Counted from the stretch's first letter, positions 16,542-25,252 are shown. The stretch: 64,000 bases of DNA from Bryobacteraceae bacterium (GCA_019748195.1 JAIEPW010000016.1:62001-126000); one strand, 5' to 3'. The notes: a model not told the origin generated them from the letters alone. Made by a program: numbers and translations.

Positions 16542-18923
16542 CTAAGGCCGCGGATGCACCGGGAAAGACGTGAACGGACGCGCTCCCGGCGCCGCCGTGT
16601 CAAAGCGGATTCCCAACCCGGTGATGTCCGCCTGGGTCGTGGTGAACTCCAGCGTCCCTCTCCGGTTCGCGCTCGCCGGGAATCTCGTATTGCTTTCCGT
16701 CGCGATATGCCCGCGCGCCAGGAGTGGAATCGACGTGCTCCCGATCGAGGTTCCCCCCTCGTCGCGGACCGTCACGTTTACCGCGATCGCCTGCGCCGCG
16801 TTGGTGTTAATCAGGGCGAACGACGTCACCCGCCCCTGCGTATTGTCGAACGGCATCACAAACGACCGTGCCGCCGCGGTCAGGTTCACCGCCGCCTCCT
16901 GCCGGTCCGGAGTGTAGCGGAACACGCTCGATCCCACGATCCGCCGCGCGCTGACCAGTTCCACCCACCCCATGTTCAGCGAGGCGTCCGTGCCCGCCGT
17001 CTGAATCGTCCGCGACCCGCGGCCGGGTATGGTCCCCTCGATCACCGACGCTCGCCCCGTCACGCCTTCCAAGGCGAGATCGAGCGGCGCCGACGGCGCG
17101 CGATCCGTCGTCTGCGACCCGTAGAAGCGCAGCGTGAACGGCGCCGGATCGGGGTCCGGGTTCATCAGGATGATCGTGGTCTGCCACCCCTCGGAGTCGG
17201 CGATATGGGAAAGCACCTGGTTCGTGTTCGAGGCCGTGGGACCTCCATCCTGAATCGCCACAGCAACCGGAACATCCACCGTGGCGTTGTCTCCCGGCAA
17301 GCGGATCCGCAGGTTCGTGTCCACCGTGCCGGGCGCCGCGGGCAACGACGCGGTTACCAGCGTCACCGACAAAGCCGCCGATCCGCCGTTCGGCGCCTCG
17401 CCGCTTGCCGGACTCACCGTGAGCCAGGGAACGCTCGGGAAGTCCACCGTGAAGGTGCGCACGCCCGCGGTTCCCGCTGCCCGTCCCGGGATCTGAATCG
17501 TTTGCGCCGGCGGAGCCGGACCACCGGTCCGGAACTGGAACGCAAGCGTCGACGGCGTTACCGTGATGCTTCCGCCTCCTCCCCCCGGCGTCGCAACCGT
17601 GATGGTACCCGCGCTCCCCGGATTACCCGTGGCGTTCACAACGCTCACCGAGTACGTTCCGGCCGGCAAGGTCGCGCTTCCGCTGATGCTCGTGGCGGTC
17701 CGGTTCGAGAGAGTCGCCGCGCAGGGGCTGGCTGCCGTACACGTTCCGCCTGAGGTGGACGTAAACAGCACCCGGACCGTAGCCGGATCGAAGTTGGTCC
17801 CCGCAATCGAGAGTGAGAAAACCGACCCGGCCAGCGGAGGATTCGGACTGGTGAGCAAACTTGAAATCGTGGGCGTCGGCCCGGGCGGCGGCGCCACCGT
17901 CTGCTGCGGAGGCAGCAGCAGCAGGGTGAAGGGACCGTTCGCGGGCGCGCCGCCGGCGGCAAAGCACGCGGCATTGACCGTAACATCGGCGCCCGACTGC
18001 GTGATGGTGTCCACGCTGCAGCGCAACGCCGATCCGCCATACCCGATGATCTGCGCCGCCGGACCCTTGCCGCCCGGCGCCGGCGACGGATTAATGCCGG
18101 CAAACCGAACGCTAAACAGCCCTACGCCCGTTCGCGTCACCTCGATCGTCCCGCCGCCCGAATTGTAGCGGTAGTTCGCCTGGGGCGTAACTGTCGTAGC
18201 CGCGCCAGTGCTCTCTGCCGTCGACAGCCACATGAACCCCAACCCCGGCTGAGCGGAGGATTTCACGTAGGCGATGTTGAAGAAAGCATCGACAGCAACA
18301 TTGGCTGGATTCACGCATCGCACGTTCACCAGCGTGGTCCATTCCACCGGGTAGCAGTACGTGTTATCGGGGCCGTAGGCGCTCACCTGAACGTTGTCGC
18401 TCCGCGTCATTCCGGGAAAAGTAACCGTGTATGTACCGGTACCCGTCCGAGCCGCGGTAACCTGTCCGGTAGGAGTCCAGCTCAGCGTAGGGTGAGCAAC
18501 GCCGTTCGCGGCGATCCAAGCGTAGGAGATCTGCTGCGGGTTGTTCGGCGTGATTACCATATGCGCGTAGCGCGTTTCCGTCGGCGCCCCCGTAGCCGTG
18601 AAGCACAGAACTCGCGCATCGTACGAGGCCGCGCTCCCGCCGCTGTCGCCTACCTTGCAATACTCGGCGCCTGAACCAAGCGCCGACACAAACTCCCGCC
18701 AGCTTGTGAGCGCGCCTGCATAACGGATGTTATAGTTCCCCAGGCTGTTGCGAACCGAGGTAATGGCCCCGCCCGATGGGTTCAACGAGTTCGGCACGTC
18801 GATCGTGGTTCCGTCGGTGGTCAGGGTTCGCGCGTAGCCAACACTTTGCGCGTAAGTTGGGGCGGCTCCGCCGACGAGCGCCGCCACCGGCGCCAGCACG
18901 GCAAACCATGAAATCGTTTTCAT
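16542..18923 (-). CDS. Large secreted protein with repeated N-terminal domains, IPT/TIG and BACON-like Ig domains
   Basis: 793 aa. Signal peptide MKTISWFAVLAPVAALVGGAAPTYAQ. The N-terminal ~330 residues hold three related ~90-residue units, each with a motif like G-x-Y-x-V-x-F-x-G-M/I (NIRYAGAL, YTVTFPGM, FSVRFAGI) and paired cysteines. Next comes an IPT/TIG Ig domain (ISSLLTSPNPPLAGSVFSLSIAG), a Gly-rich linker, and a BACON-like domain (SITVTPSTLAFQF, WLTVSPASG). A C-terminal beta-rich domain follows (ADSEGWQTTIILMNP, SFALINTN), common at the ends of Solibacter-type secreted proteins. An adhesion or matrix role is inferred only from domains. GGAGAAGG precedes the ATG. A TATACT (18990-18985, minus) is a possible -10. 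Confidence 0.8.
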   Translation of the reverse strand: MKTISWFAVLAPVAALVGGAAPTYAQSVGYARTLTTDGTTIDVPNSLNPSGGAITSVRNSLGNYNIRYAGALTSWREFVSALGSGAEYCKVGDSGGSAASYDARVLCFTATGAPTETRYAHMVITPNNPQQISYAWIAANGVAHPTLSWTPTGQVTAARTGTGTYTVTFPGMTRSDNVQVSAYGPDNTYCYPVEWTTLVNVRCVNPANVAVDAFFNIAYVKSSAQPGLGFMWLSTAESTGAATTVTPQANYRYNSGGGTIEVTRTGVGLFSVRFAGINPSPAPGGKGPAAQIIGYGGSALRCSVDTITQSGADVTVNAACFAAGGAPANGPFTLLLLPPQQTVAPPPGPTPTISSLLTSPNPPLAGSVFSLSIAGTNFDPATVRVLFTSTSGGTCTAASPCAATLSNRTATSISGSATLPAGTYSVSVVNATGNPGSAGTITVATPGGGGGSITVTPSTLAFQFRTGGPAPPAQTIQIPGRAAGTAGVRTFTVDFPSVPWLTVSPASGEAPNGGSAALSVTLVTASLPAAPGTVDTNLRIRLPGDNATVDVPVAVAIQDGGPTASNTNQVLSHIADSEGWQTTIILMNPDPDPAPFTLRFYGSQTTDRAPSAPLDLALEGVTGRASVIEGTIPGRGSRTIQTAGTDASLNMGWVELVSARRIVGSSVFRYTPDRQEAAVNLTAAARSFVMPFDNTQGRVTSFALINTNAAQAIAVNVTVRDEGGTSIGSTSIPLLARGHIATESNTRFPASANRRGTLEFTTTQADITGLGIRFDTAAPGARPFTSFPVHPRP

Positions 18924-19325
18924 CTGATCCTTCTCCGGGGATGCGCCCCGGGCCTTACGTGGGACTAATACCTACAGGTGCGTAAGTATACGTGAGGTGG
19001 AGGGAGTTTTGCAGAAGCGCGCAATTCGCCCCAGAATTCCGGCGATTCGCGTCACCGTGGTGCGTCTCTGCGGAAGAACCGCGCCATCGGGCTGCGAAGC
19101 CGTGCCTTCCTTGCTGGCCGGAAGGCGTCGGCCCGACACCCAGGGTCGTGCGATCCCGCGCCGTAACCTCCCCTCGGCCCTGCTCTGGAGGAATAGAACT
19201 ACGCCGGGTTACTCTCCCGTTTCGAAACTTCACGTACGAACTCCGGACCGGCGGCCCCATGCTATCTCTGCCTGGATTACCGGCCGGACCTCCGCTCCGT
19301 GAGGGTTTACACCGGCCGGGGTAGC
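18924..19325. other. Intergenic region between the secreted protein and the AbiEi-like gene
   Basis: About 400 bp carrying the divergent 5' ends of two genes. On the minus strand, TATACT at 18990-18985 with CTGCAA about 18 bp upstream could drive the secreted-protein gene. I see no convincing small gene or known RNA fold in 19020-19320. Confidence 0.4.
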
Positions 19326-19351
19326 GTCAGAAACTATGCTATACTTCTGAC
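19326..19351 (+). promoter_or_regulatory. Inverted repeat overlapping the promoter of the AbiEi-like antitoxin gene
   Basis: GTCAGAA and TTCTGAC (19326-19332, 19345-19351) are perfect 7-bp arms separated by 12 bp that include GCTATACT, a good -10 hexamer (TATACT, 19340-19345). The ATG follows at 19356. AbiEi-type antitoxins bind inverted repeats at their own promoter through an N-terminal winged helix, so this is a natural autoregulatory operator. The assignment is inferred from symmetry and position. Confidence 0.55.
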
Positions 19352-19355
19352 AGCC

Positions 19356-19952
19356 ATGGAAACACTTGGCACAGCGGTGATCCATCAGGTCGGTAAGGCT
19401 CCGGAAGGAGTGCCTGTGGCGGCAAAGGAACTCCTGCATCTTGGAACCCGTGCGGCAGTGGATCAGACGCTGTCGCGTTTGGTTCGGCGAGGCAGCCTCA
19501 TCCGCGTGGGCCGCGGACTCTACGTCCGTCCGGTCCAGGGGCGCTTTGGTGTTCGACCACCCGAACCCGCGACGGTTGTCCAGGCCATGGTGGAACACCG
19601 GGGCGAGAGCATAGTCCCCCACGGAGCGGCGGCGGCGAACGAGTTGGGGCTGACGACGCAAGTTCCTGTGCGCGAGGTGTATCTGACATCTGGCCCGACA
19701 CGGAAGTTGAAGCTGGGCAATCAAGTAGTCGAGCTTCGTCATGCGCCAGCTTGGCAGTTAGCGCTTCCTGGACGTAAGGCGGGCGCGCTGATTCGAGCAT
19801 TGGCATGGCTGGGGCCGGAGCAGTCGAGTCAGGCGATCGAAGCCGCGCGCGGCAAACTGACGGAATCGGAACAGAACGCGGTCCTCGGACTACGCCGAAT
19901 GTTGCCCACCTGGATGGCGCGGCAGGTGAGCAAACTCGCGACCCATGCCTGA
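19356..19952 (+). CDS. AbiEi-like type IV antitoxin / DUF6088-type transcriptional regulator
   Basis: 198 aa from ATG 19356; an upstream in-frame start at 19299 would run through the operator and is less likely. The N-terminal winged helix (GVPVAAKELLHLGTRAAVDQTLSRLVRRGSLIRVGRGLYVRP) is followed by the antitoxin C-terminal domain (MVEHRGESIVPHGAAAANELGLTTQVP, YLTSGPTRKLKLGNQVVELRHAP). In AbiE systems this protein represses the operon and counteracts the nucleotidyltransferase toxin. It overlaps the toxin remnant by 8 bp (ATG 19945), the usual coupled arrangement. Confidence 0.82.
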   Translation: METLGTAVIHQVGKAPEGVPVAAKELLHLGTRAAVDQTLSRLVRRGSLIRVGRGLYVRPVQGRFGVRPPEPATVVQAMVEHRGESIVPHGAAAANELGLTTQVPVREVYLTSGPTRKLKLGNQVVELRHAPAWQLALPGRKAGALIRALAWLGPEQSSQAIEAARGKLTESEQNAVLGLRRMLPTWMARQVSKLATHA

Positions 19953-20403
19953 TGCATTTCTAAAGCTGCCGGCGGCCGACCGGCGCGAAGCACTGGCCGT
20001 AGCCGCGGCGGGTGGGGGCCGCCCGATCCACCTGTTGGATAAAGATGTGTGGCTGGTCTGGCTGCTCGACGTACTGTTCCAATGGCACTGGCATGATTTG
20101 GTCCGGCTGGACCGCGCAGGCAGGGCATCTGCCGCGATTGCCGATCGTGCGCTCGCGTTTGCCGTCGCCAAACACAAGTCAATGTTCTTCTCCGAAAACG
20201 ATTCCGTCGGGGACTTGATCGACTACGTCGCCGCCGTATCCGGGGGACTCAGATTGGTGCCGGGGGGCAAGGCGCTCAACAGCCTCTCCCTCAACTACGC
20301 AAGAATGCTGGACGATGGTTTATTGCCGGGTGATGCCGAACCGTTTGAGACGTTGCTTGAACAATGCCGGGACTTGTTGGCCCGAGCCAACAAAACGAAA
20401 TGA
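19945..20403 (+). CDS. AbiEii-like nucleotidyltransferase toxin with internal deletion of the catalytic core
   Basis: 152 aa against ~280-320 for the family. The N-terminus (PAADRREALAVAAAGGGRPIHLLDKDVWLVWLLDVLF) matches the start of AbiEii toxins. In that family a GGTSLSK-type nucleotidyltransferase motif and D-x-D acid pair come next; here the sequence jumps straight to the C-terminal helical tail (HWHDLVRLDRAGRASAAIADRALAFAVAKHKSMFF, GGLRLVPGGKALNSL, YARMLDDGL). The reading frame is preserved across the junction near 20079. All expected catalytic residues are missing, so the toxin should be inactive while the antitoxin is intact. Confidence 0.7.
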   Translation: MPDAFLKLPAADRREALAVAAAGGGRPIHLLDKDVWLVWLLDVLFQWHWHDLVRLDRAGRASAAIADRALAFAVAKHKSMFFSENDSVGDLIDYVAAVSGGLRLVPGGKALNSLSLNYARMLDDGLLPGDAEPFETLLEQCRDLLARANKTK

Positions 20404-20862
20404 GCGGCGCAGCGGGAGCCGGCGACTTTCGTCCCGACCCGGCTGCGAGGTGCGATCAACTGGAGCGGGACATGGACCTGCTCCGGTCGCTGCCGACCAG
20501 CACACACATCCCCGCCGCCGCGGCCGGGCCAACCCTTGTCTCTGTTCATCGTCCCGGAAGACGCCCGAAAAGGTCGCACTCTTCAGAGCTGTTCCGCGGA
20601 CGTCTACGCCCAACGGTGGGAAAGCCCGGACGGGCGCGCCGGTTATTCGCCCAGGACACAGCGCGACTGGGGGCATGCCGCTAAGCCTGCAGACCGAAAC
20701 GAATCTACCCAGGCGGGTCAACGTTCGGAACACTTCTTCGAGTTGGTTTCCGGAGCGCTGGTGAGCCCGAACCGCGCCAAACTCGCAGAACTCCGCACGC
20801 ACAAGGGGAAAAGCCCTGAGGAAAAGAGATCCGTTCGAATCGTTGCAACCTATTGATTTTCT
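20404..20862. other. Intergenic region with no recognisable gene
   Basis: About 460 bp between the AbiEii remnant and tRNA-Leu. Open frames exist on both strands but none shows a protein-like pattern, a conserved motif or a ribosome binding site. It may hold decayed sequence next to the tRNA. I see no attachment site or direct repeat of the tRNA 3' end here. Confidence 0.4.
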
Positions 20863-20949
20863 TGGTGCGGATGAGAGGACTTGAACCTCCACTCCCTTGC
20901 GAGAACTAGAACCTGAATCTAGCGCGTCTGCCAATTCCGCCACATCCGC
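20863..20949 (-). tRNA. tRNA-Leu (CAG)
   Basis: 87 nt on the minus strand. Acceptor stem GCGGATG pairs with CATCCGC, discriminator A, and CCA is encoded (TGG at 20863-20865 on the plus strand). The anticodon arm is CTAGA-TTCAGGT-TCTAG, giving anticodon CAG. A class II variable arm (TCTCGCAAGGGA) and T arm GGAGGTTCAAGTCCTC are present. Reading this locus as protein produces the familiar ADVAELADALDSG artefact. Confidence 0.97.
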
Positions 20950-20993
20950 ACGTGGGGTGACCTCCTTATTGTGATCGACCCGCCGCCCGTGTG

Positions 20994-21395
20994 TCAACGC
21001 GATTGCTTCCGCAGCTCCAGGATCAGCCGCATCACCAGCCCCTCGATCTGTTGCGCCGCCTCGCGGTACACCTCGATTTTGTGCCCCATCGGATCCCGCA
21101 CCGTCCATTCAACCACCGGAGTCCGCGTTTTCCACATCCGCTCGCCGCTGATGTTCACGATCAGGTCGAATTTGTGGCCCTCCATGGAATCCAAGCCCTT
21201 GGGGAACGCCTCGCCCAGTGCGATGCCCCGTTCTTCCAGCGCCTGCCGGGTCAGGGGCGAGATGGCGCGAGCCGGAGCCAGGCCCGCCGAGTATGGCTCC
21301 ACCACGTCGGCGCCATACTTGCGCGCGTATGCCTCCGCCATCTGGCTGCGGACGGAGTTGCCGATACAGAGGAACAGAACCTTGCGCGCGGCCAC
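20994..21395 (-). CDS. Low-molecular-weight phosphatase fold protein, arsenate reductase-like
   Basis: 133 aa, cytoplasmic. The P-loop KVLFLCIGNSVRSQMAE has the CX5R active site with Ser/Arg, and ERMWKTRTPVVEWTVRDPMG supplies the DP acid loop. This is the fold of thioredoxin-linked arsenate reductase ArsC and LMW tyrosine phosphatases. The second and third redox cysteines of classical ArsC are not apparent, so a phosphatase or a reductase with another thiol partner is possible. It sits 16 bp downstream of the tadE-like gene on the same strand. Confidence 0.82.
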   Translation of the reverse strand: MAARKVLFLCIGNSVRSQMAEAYARKYGADVVEPYSAGLAPARAISPLTRQALEERGIALGEAFPKGLDSMEGHKFDLIVNISGERMWKTRTPVVEWTVRDPMGHKIEVYREAAQQIEGLVMRLILELRKQSR

Positions 21396-21411
21396 AGCTT
21401 CAGTGTAGCGA

Positions 21412-21834
21412 TCAGGGCGCTTCGGACGGCAGCGTCACGCTCACGCGCGCGTTCGAGAACGACCTCGCCAGGAAAGGCGTGTAGAAGTTCATTGGATAGT
21501 TGCTGATGGTCACCGTGACCCGTCCGGCCGGATTGGTAAGGTCCGCCGCCTGAACGTTGACCATCGCGGTGGTCAGCCCCGGCACCATCGGCTGCGCGCT
21601 TCCGGTGGGCGCCGGGCTGTTGTACACGGCCACGTTCTGAATTTGCGATACCTGCGTGGGACGGATCGCTCCGTAACGCGCCGCCGCGCGCGCCCGTTCC
21701 ACCAGCGACTGCTGGAAGTACAGAACCTGCCCGAAATCCAGGATGCCGATCAGCAGCGTGAGAAACAAAACGATGGTCAGCGCGCTCTCCAGCATCGCCT
21801 GGCCTCGTTGGCCGTTGCGTTTGCGCATGTTCAT
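21412..21834 (-). CDS. TadE-like pilus assembly protein (second copy)
   Basis: 140 aa. A short basic N-terminus (MNMRKRNGQRGQAMLESA) is followed by a hydrophobic span (LTIVLFLTLLIGILDFGQVLYF) and then RARAAARYGAIRP, the TadE signature in which a conserved Glu sits at the start of the hydrophobic stretch. The remainder is beta-rich and periplasmic. TadE proteins are pseudopilin-like parts of Tad/Flp pilus machines. It follows the first TadE gene by only 4 bp, so both are in one operon. Confidence 0.85.
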   Translation of the reverse strand: MNMRKRNGQRGQAMLESALTIVLFLTLLIGILDFGQVLYFQQSLVERARAAARYGAIRPTQVSQIQNVAVYNSPAPTGSAQPMVPGLTTAMVNVQAADLTNPAGRVTVTISNYPMNFYTPFLARSFSNARVSVTLPSEAP

Positions 21835-21838
21835 GGCT

Positions 21839-22303
21839 CTAACACCCCGTGGGGCAATACTGCCCGAAGAACGGCATGTTCAACACCGGCTTGTTGGTCA
21901 GCGTGAACTGCCGGAACACGGCGTTGATGGTTAACCGCGTGATTCGCACGGTGACGGCCCGCGGAACCAGCCGGCTGTCGAAGCCGATCTGCACCTCGAC
22001 ATCCTGCGGACGCAGCCCGGGCACTACCGGCTTCGCATCCATGGCGGGCGACGGCGATCCATACACCACAATGTTGCGGACGTTGCTCTGGAACGTGGGG
22101 GGAAGGGAACCGTCTCCCATGTTGCTGATCTTCGCCAGCGATGCGTAGCGCGTCCCGGCGCGCACCGCGTTCGTCAGTTCGTTGTACAGATAGAACGTGT
22201 AGGCGAACTGGAAGATGCCGGCGAACAGCGTCACCAGCAGCGTCGCCGAGATGGCGAACTCCACCAGTGCGTTGCCTTTCTCCGATCCCGCGCGCCGCCT
22301 CAT
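21839..22303 (-). CDS. TadE-like pilus assembly protein (first copy)
   Basis: 154 aa starting at ATG 22303, chosen because it begins the family motif (RRRAGSEKGNALVEFAISATLLVTLFAGIFQFAY) and overlaps the upstream gene as ATGA. It has one membrane span with the conserved Glu, then YNELTNAVRAGTRYASL, as in TadE pseudopilins. A longer frame extends upstream but only shadows the TadG gene. A C-terminal Cys pair (QYCPTGC) could form a disulfide. It works with the TadG-like and second TadE-like proteins. Confidence 0.85.
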   Translation of the reverse strand: MRRRAGSEKGNALVEFAISATLLVTLFAGIFQFAYTFYLYNELTNAVRAGTRYASLAKISNMGDGSLPPTFQSNVRNIVVYGSPSPAMDAKPVVPGLRPQDVEVQIGFDSRLVPRAVTVRITRLTINAVFRQFTLTNKPVLNMPFFGQYCPTGC

Positions 22304-23388
22304 TGCACCAGCCTCACAACGTAAGATCCGCCGCCGGGGTTCGCCGACAGGCCGCCGCCTTCCACCGAGGAGCCCATATAAATGGCGCACCAGGTGCGGT
22401 TTCCCGAGTTCGGATAGCTCATCGGCAACAGGAATGCCGCGAAGCCAAGCACCTTGTTCGCCGGAACGGTGAGCGCTCCCCCGTTGATGGGCATCACCAC
22501 CAGCCGCATATTGTTGCCGTTGTAAGGGGGCGCGATGCCGCTGCTGCCGGCCGCGTAGTTGGTGCGATCCGTATCCAGATTGGCTCGCGCCACCAGCGCA
22601 TCCTGCATCGACTGCTTCTGCCCGTTGGTCAGATTGATGATATCGCCCACCGCCAACGGCGAGGTCTGCTTCTCCCCTTCGATCGCATCGCGAATGCTCG
22701 ACGCCGATTGCAGCTCGAAATACCCCCGGTCGGAACCCGCCGTGGACGAGTTGTCCGAAAAGTTGTATTGGGGCCAATTCACCTGATTGCCCGCACAGGA
22801 ACGATTCTGGGCGGCGTTGCCCGGCCACAGGAACGCGTACTCCTGCCCGACCGTCATTCCGAAGTTCCCCGTCGGATCGTTCGGGTTCAGCGCGAAAGGC
22901 GTAAACGGCATGTAGCCGCCCGCCGGAAATGTCTGCGGAACCTGCCCGCCTACGGCCTGCGCTCCCACCGGCTGAAACTGGCCCGTTCCCAAAACCGGCA
23001 GGAACGCCAGCGGCACGCTGGGCGTCACCGTCACCCGCACAAAGGCGTAGCCGGATGGATTGGCGATCGGCGGCCGCTCCCACGGACCGAACGCCGTACT
23101 CGAAAACTCCACCACCGTGTTGGCTGCCGGAAAGCGCTGTGTGCCGAAGTTCCAGCCATTCGTGCTCGCCGCGACCGATGCCTCGGCGGCATCCAGCCCG
23201 CTTCTCTTTCCGTTCAGCTCCCGTGCGGCCGTAACGGCGGCCGCGTCCGCGAATGCTTGCGCTTCACTCTTGACGATGTATACCCGCCCGAGATCCACCG
23301 CTAAACCTAGTACTGCCACGAGTACAACCAGACTTGCGGCCGTCGCGATCAATACAAAACCGCGCCGGCAGCCTCTTACGCTGTCCAT
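22300..23388 (-). CDS. TadG-like Flp pilus-assembly protein
   Basis: 362 aa. The N-terminal RRGFVLIATAASLVVLVAVLGLAVDLGRVYIVKSEAQAFADAAAVTAARELNG is the TadE/G-like (Flp pilus-assembly) signature: one membrane span, then a VDLG helix with an Ala-rich stretch. The rest is a periplasmic beta domain with two Cys (RSCAGNQ, RTWCAIYMG). No clear von Willebrand A domain with MIDAS residues is visible, so it is shorter than classical TadG. First gene of a three-gene minus-strand operon; the next start overlaps its stop by ATGA. No TadA ATPase, TadV or secretin genes occur in the window. Confidence 0.82.
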   Translation of the reverse strand: MDSVRGCRRGFVLIATAASLVVLVAVLGLAVDLGRVYIVKSEAQAFADAAAVTAARELNGKRSGLDAAEASVAASTNGWNFGTQRFPAANTVVEFSSTAFGPWERPPIANPSGYAFVRVTVTPSVPLAFLPVLGTGQFQPVGAQAVGGQVPQTFPAGGYMPFTPFALNPNDPTGNFGMTVGQEYAFLWPGNAAQNRSCAGNQVNWPQYNFSDNSSTAGSDRGYFELQSASSIRDAIEGEKQTSPLAVGDIINLTNGQKQSMQDALVARANLDTDRTNYAAGSSGIAPPYNGNNMRLVVMPINGGALTVPANKVLGFAAFLLPMSYPNSGNRTWCAIYMGSSVEGGGLSANPGGGSYVVRLVQ

Positions 23389-23524
23389 GTATGCTGACCT
23401 CGAAATGGAAGAAAGTTCCCATCCCTTCCCCTACATAATCGTGCCCTAGCCCCTCAGGGGCCATCGGGTACATGCCTGAGGCTGCCCTACAGTGGACCTT
23501 AGAACCATCAGAACCGCCGGGATT

Positions 23525-23546
23525 TATAATTCCAGCGGTCTATAAT
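23525..23546 (+). promoter_or_regulatory. Tandem TATAAT boxes upstream of the M28 peptidase gene
   Basis: TATAAT occurs at 23525-23530 and again at 23541-23546, the second only 10 bp from the ATG at 23557. Use of the second would give an almost leaderless mRNA; the first leaves a ~20-nt leader. No strong -35 is seen for either. Confidence 0.45.
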
Positions 23547-23556
23547 CACTGCAGCC

Positions 23557-25170
23557 ATGAGACTCCCGACCCTGCTCCTCGCCACTCTTCCCCTCATCGC
23601 CCAGGAGAAGGTAGACCTGCAGGTGATCCAGCAGATTAAGCAAGAGGCCTTCGCCAACTCCAAAGTCATGGAGCACGTCCGCTGGCTTACCGATGTTTAC
23701 GGACCTCGGCTCACGGCTTCGCCCGAGTACGACCGCGCCGCGATCTGGGCAATGGGCCGCATGCGCGAATGGGGCCTTGCCGAGCCGCACCTGGAAAAAT
23801 GGGGACCCTTCGGCCGAAGCTGGACCGTGGAGCAGTACTCCGCGGAAATGGTCAAACCCTCCTACGCCCAACTCACCGCGCGGCCGCTCGCCTGGTCCGG
23901 TTCCACTCCTGGACCCGTCACCGCCCCGGTTCTCCTGGCGCCGCTCACCATGGGCTACAGCCCGAAAAAGGCGTCCGACAGCCTGGCGAAATTCATGACC
24001 ACGCAGAAAGGGAAGCTGAAGGGCAAGATCGTGCTGCTGTCGGAAGCGGCGCCGGTTCCGGACCAGGTAAAAGCGCAGTTCCAGCGGTTCTCGGATTCGG
24101 AACTGGCGGCGATGGCGCAGGCACCCATTCCCTCCGTCCAGGCCATCGACCTCAATAACCTGGACGTCCCGGAGGACCCGGAGAAAATGCTCCAGTTCTT
24201 CATGAACGTCCCCAACGCCGTGCTCGACAAGTTGTTCGAGCAGGTGGAGGAGGTTGCCAACCGGCGCAACCGGTTCCTACTCGAGGAAGGCGTGGCCGCC
24301 GTGGTCACCACCGACGCTCGTTCCGTGACCGGGACCGTGTTCGCGGAAGCCGCGGGCTCCCACCGCGCCAAGGAGCCGCTGGCGCCGCCTTCCTTCGTCG
24401 TCACGCGCGAGCAATACAACCGCCTCGCGCGCCTGCTGGAGCTGAAACAGGTCGTAGAGCTGCGTCTGAATTTGAAGGCGATCGCCTCGGAGAAGGATGT
24501 TGACGGAACCAATGTCGTGGCCGAGATTACCGGCGCCTCAAAACCCAACGAAGTGGTGATGATCGGCGCGCACTTCGACACCTGGCACGCCGGTACCGGC
24601 GCTACCGACAATACCACCGGCGTCGCGGTGATGATGGAGGTGATGCGCATCCTGAGGGCGCTGAACCTGAAAATGGACCGCACCGTGCGCATCGGGCTAT
24701 GGGGCGGGGAAGAGCAGGGGTTATTCGGATCGAAAGCCTACGTCAAGGAGCATTTGGGCGATCCGGAAACAAGGAAAGTGAAGCCCGGGCACGCCCGCTT
24801 CTCGGTGTACTTCAACCACGACAACGGTTCCGGCAAGATCCGCGGCGTGTACCTGCAGGAAAATGACGCCGCCCGTCCGGTCTTCGAGGCCTGGCTCGCG
24901 CCGTTCCATGACCTGGGCGCGAAGACCGTCACCATCCGCAACACCAGCGGCACCGATCACCTGTCCTTCGATGCCGTGGGCCTGCCCGGCTTCCAGTTCA
25001 TTCAGGATCCACTCTCGTACATGACCCTCACGCACCACTCCGACATGGACACGCTGGACCATGTGGAACCCGGCGACCTGATGCAGGCCTCGGCGATCAT
25101 CGCTTCGATGGTTTATCACGCCGCCACGCGGCCGGAGTTGTTTCCCCGCAAACCGATGCCAAGACCCTAG
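23557..25170 (+). CDS. M28 family zinc aminopeptidase, exported
   Basis: 537 aa. Signal peptide MRLPTLLLATLPLIAQEK. Residues ~35-75 (VMEHVRWLTDVYGPRLTASPEYDRAAIWAMGRMREWGL) are typical of the aminopeptidase S/M28 N-terminus. A protease-associated-like insert follows, then the di-zinc motifs IGAHFDTWHAGTGATDNTTGVAVMMEVMRIL (His, Asp), GLWGGEEQGLFGSKAYV (catalytic Glu-Glu), YFNHDNGSGKIRG (Asp), and the last ligand in LTHHSDMDTLDHVEP. It removes N-terminal amino acids from peptides in the periplasm or outside. Stands alone on the plus strand. Confidence 0.9.
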   Translation: MRLPTLLLATLPLIAQEKVDLQVIQQIKQEAFANSKVMEHVRWLTDVYGPRLTASPEYDRAAIWAMGRMREWGLAEPHLEKWGPFGRSWTVEQYSAEMVKPSYAQLTARPLAWSGSTPGPVTAPVLLAPLTMGYSPKKASDSLAKFMTTQKGKLKGKIVLLSEAAPVPDQVKAQFQRFSDSELAAMAQAPIPSVQAIDLNNLDVPEDPEKMLQFFMNVPNAVLDKLFEQVEEVANRRNRFLLEEGVAAVVTTDARSVTGTVFAEAAGSHRAKEPLAPPSFVVTREQYNRLARLLELKQVVELRLNLKAIASEKDVDGTNVVAEITGASKPNEVVMIGAHFDTWHAGTGATDNTTGVAVMMEVMRILRALNLKMDRTVRIGLWGGEEQGLFGSKAYVKEHLGDPETRKVKPGHARFSVYFNHDNGSGKIRGVYLQENDAARPVFEAWLAPFHDLGAKTVTIRNTSGTDHLSFDAVGLPGFQFIQDPLSYMTLTHHSDMDTLDHVEPGDLMQASAIIASMVYHAATRPELFPRKPMPRP

Positions 25171-25252
25171 CTCTTGGGAGCGCCCCAATCCTCGTCAGCC
25201 CCCCGTGCTAAAGTGCGGCTAACCTCCTGCCGATCTGCATCATACGGATTCC

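Noticed and set aside
20320-21108. Long minus-strand frame containing ADVAELADALDSG.
   Set aside because: This is a translation of tRNA-Leu(CAG) and its flanks, a well-known false gene.
21412-23388. A complete Tad pilus system.
   Set aside because: Only TadE/TadG-type genes are present; no TadA ATPase, TadB/C, prepilin peptidase or secretin gene occurs in the window.
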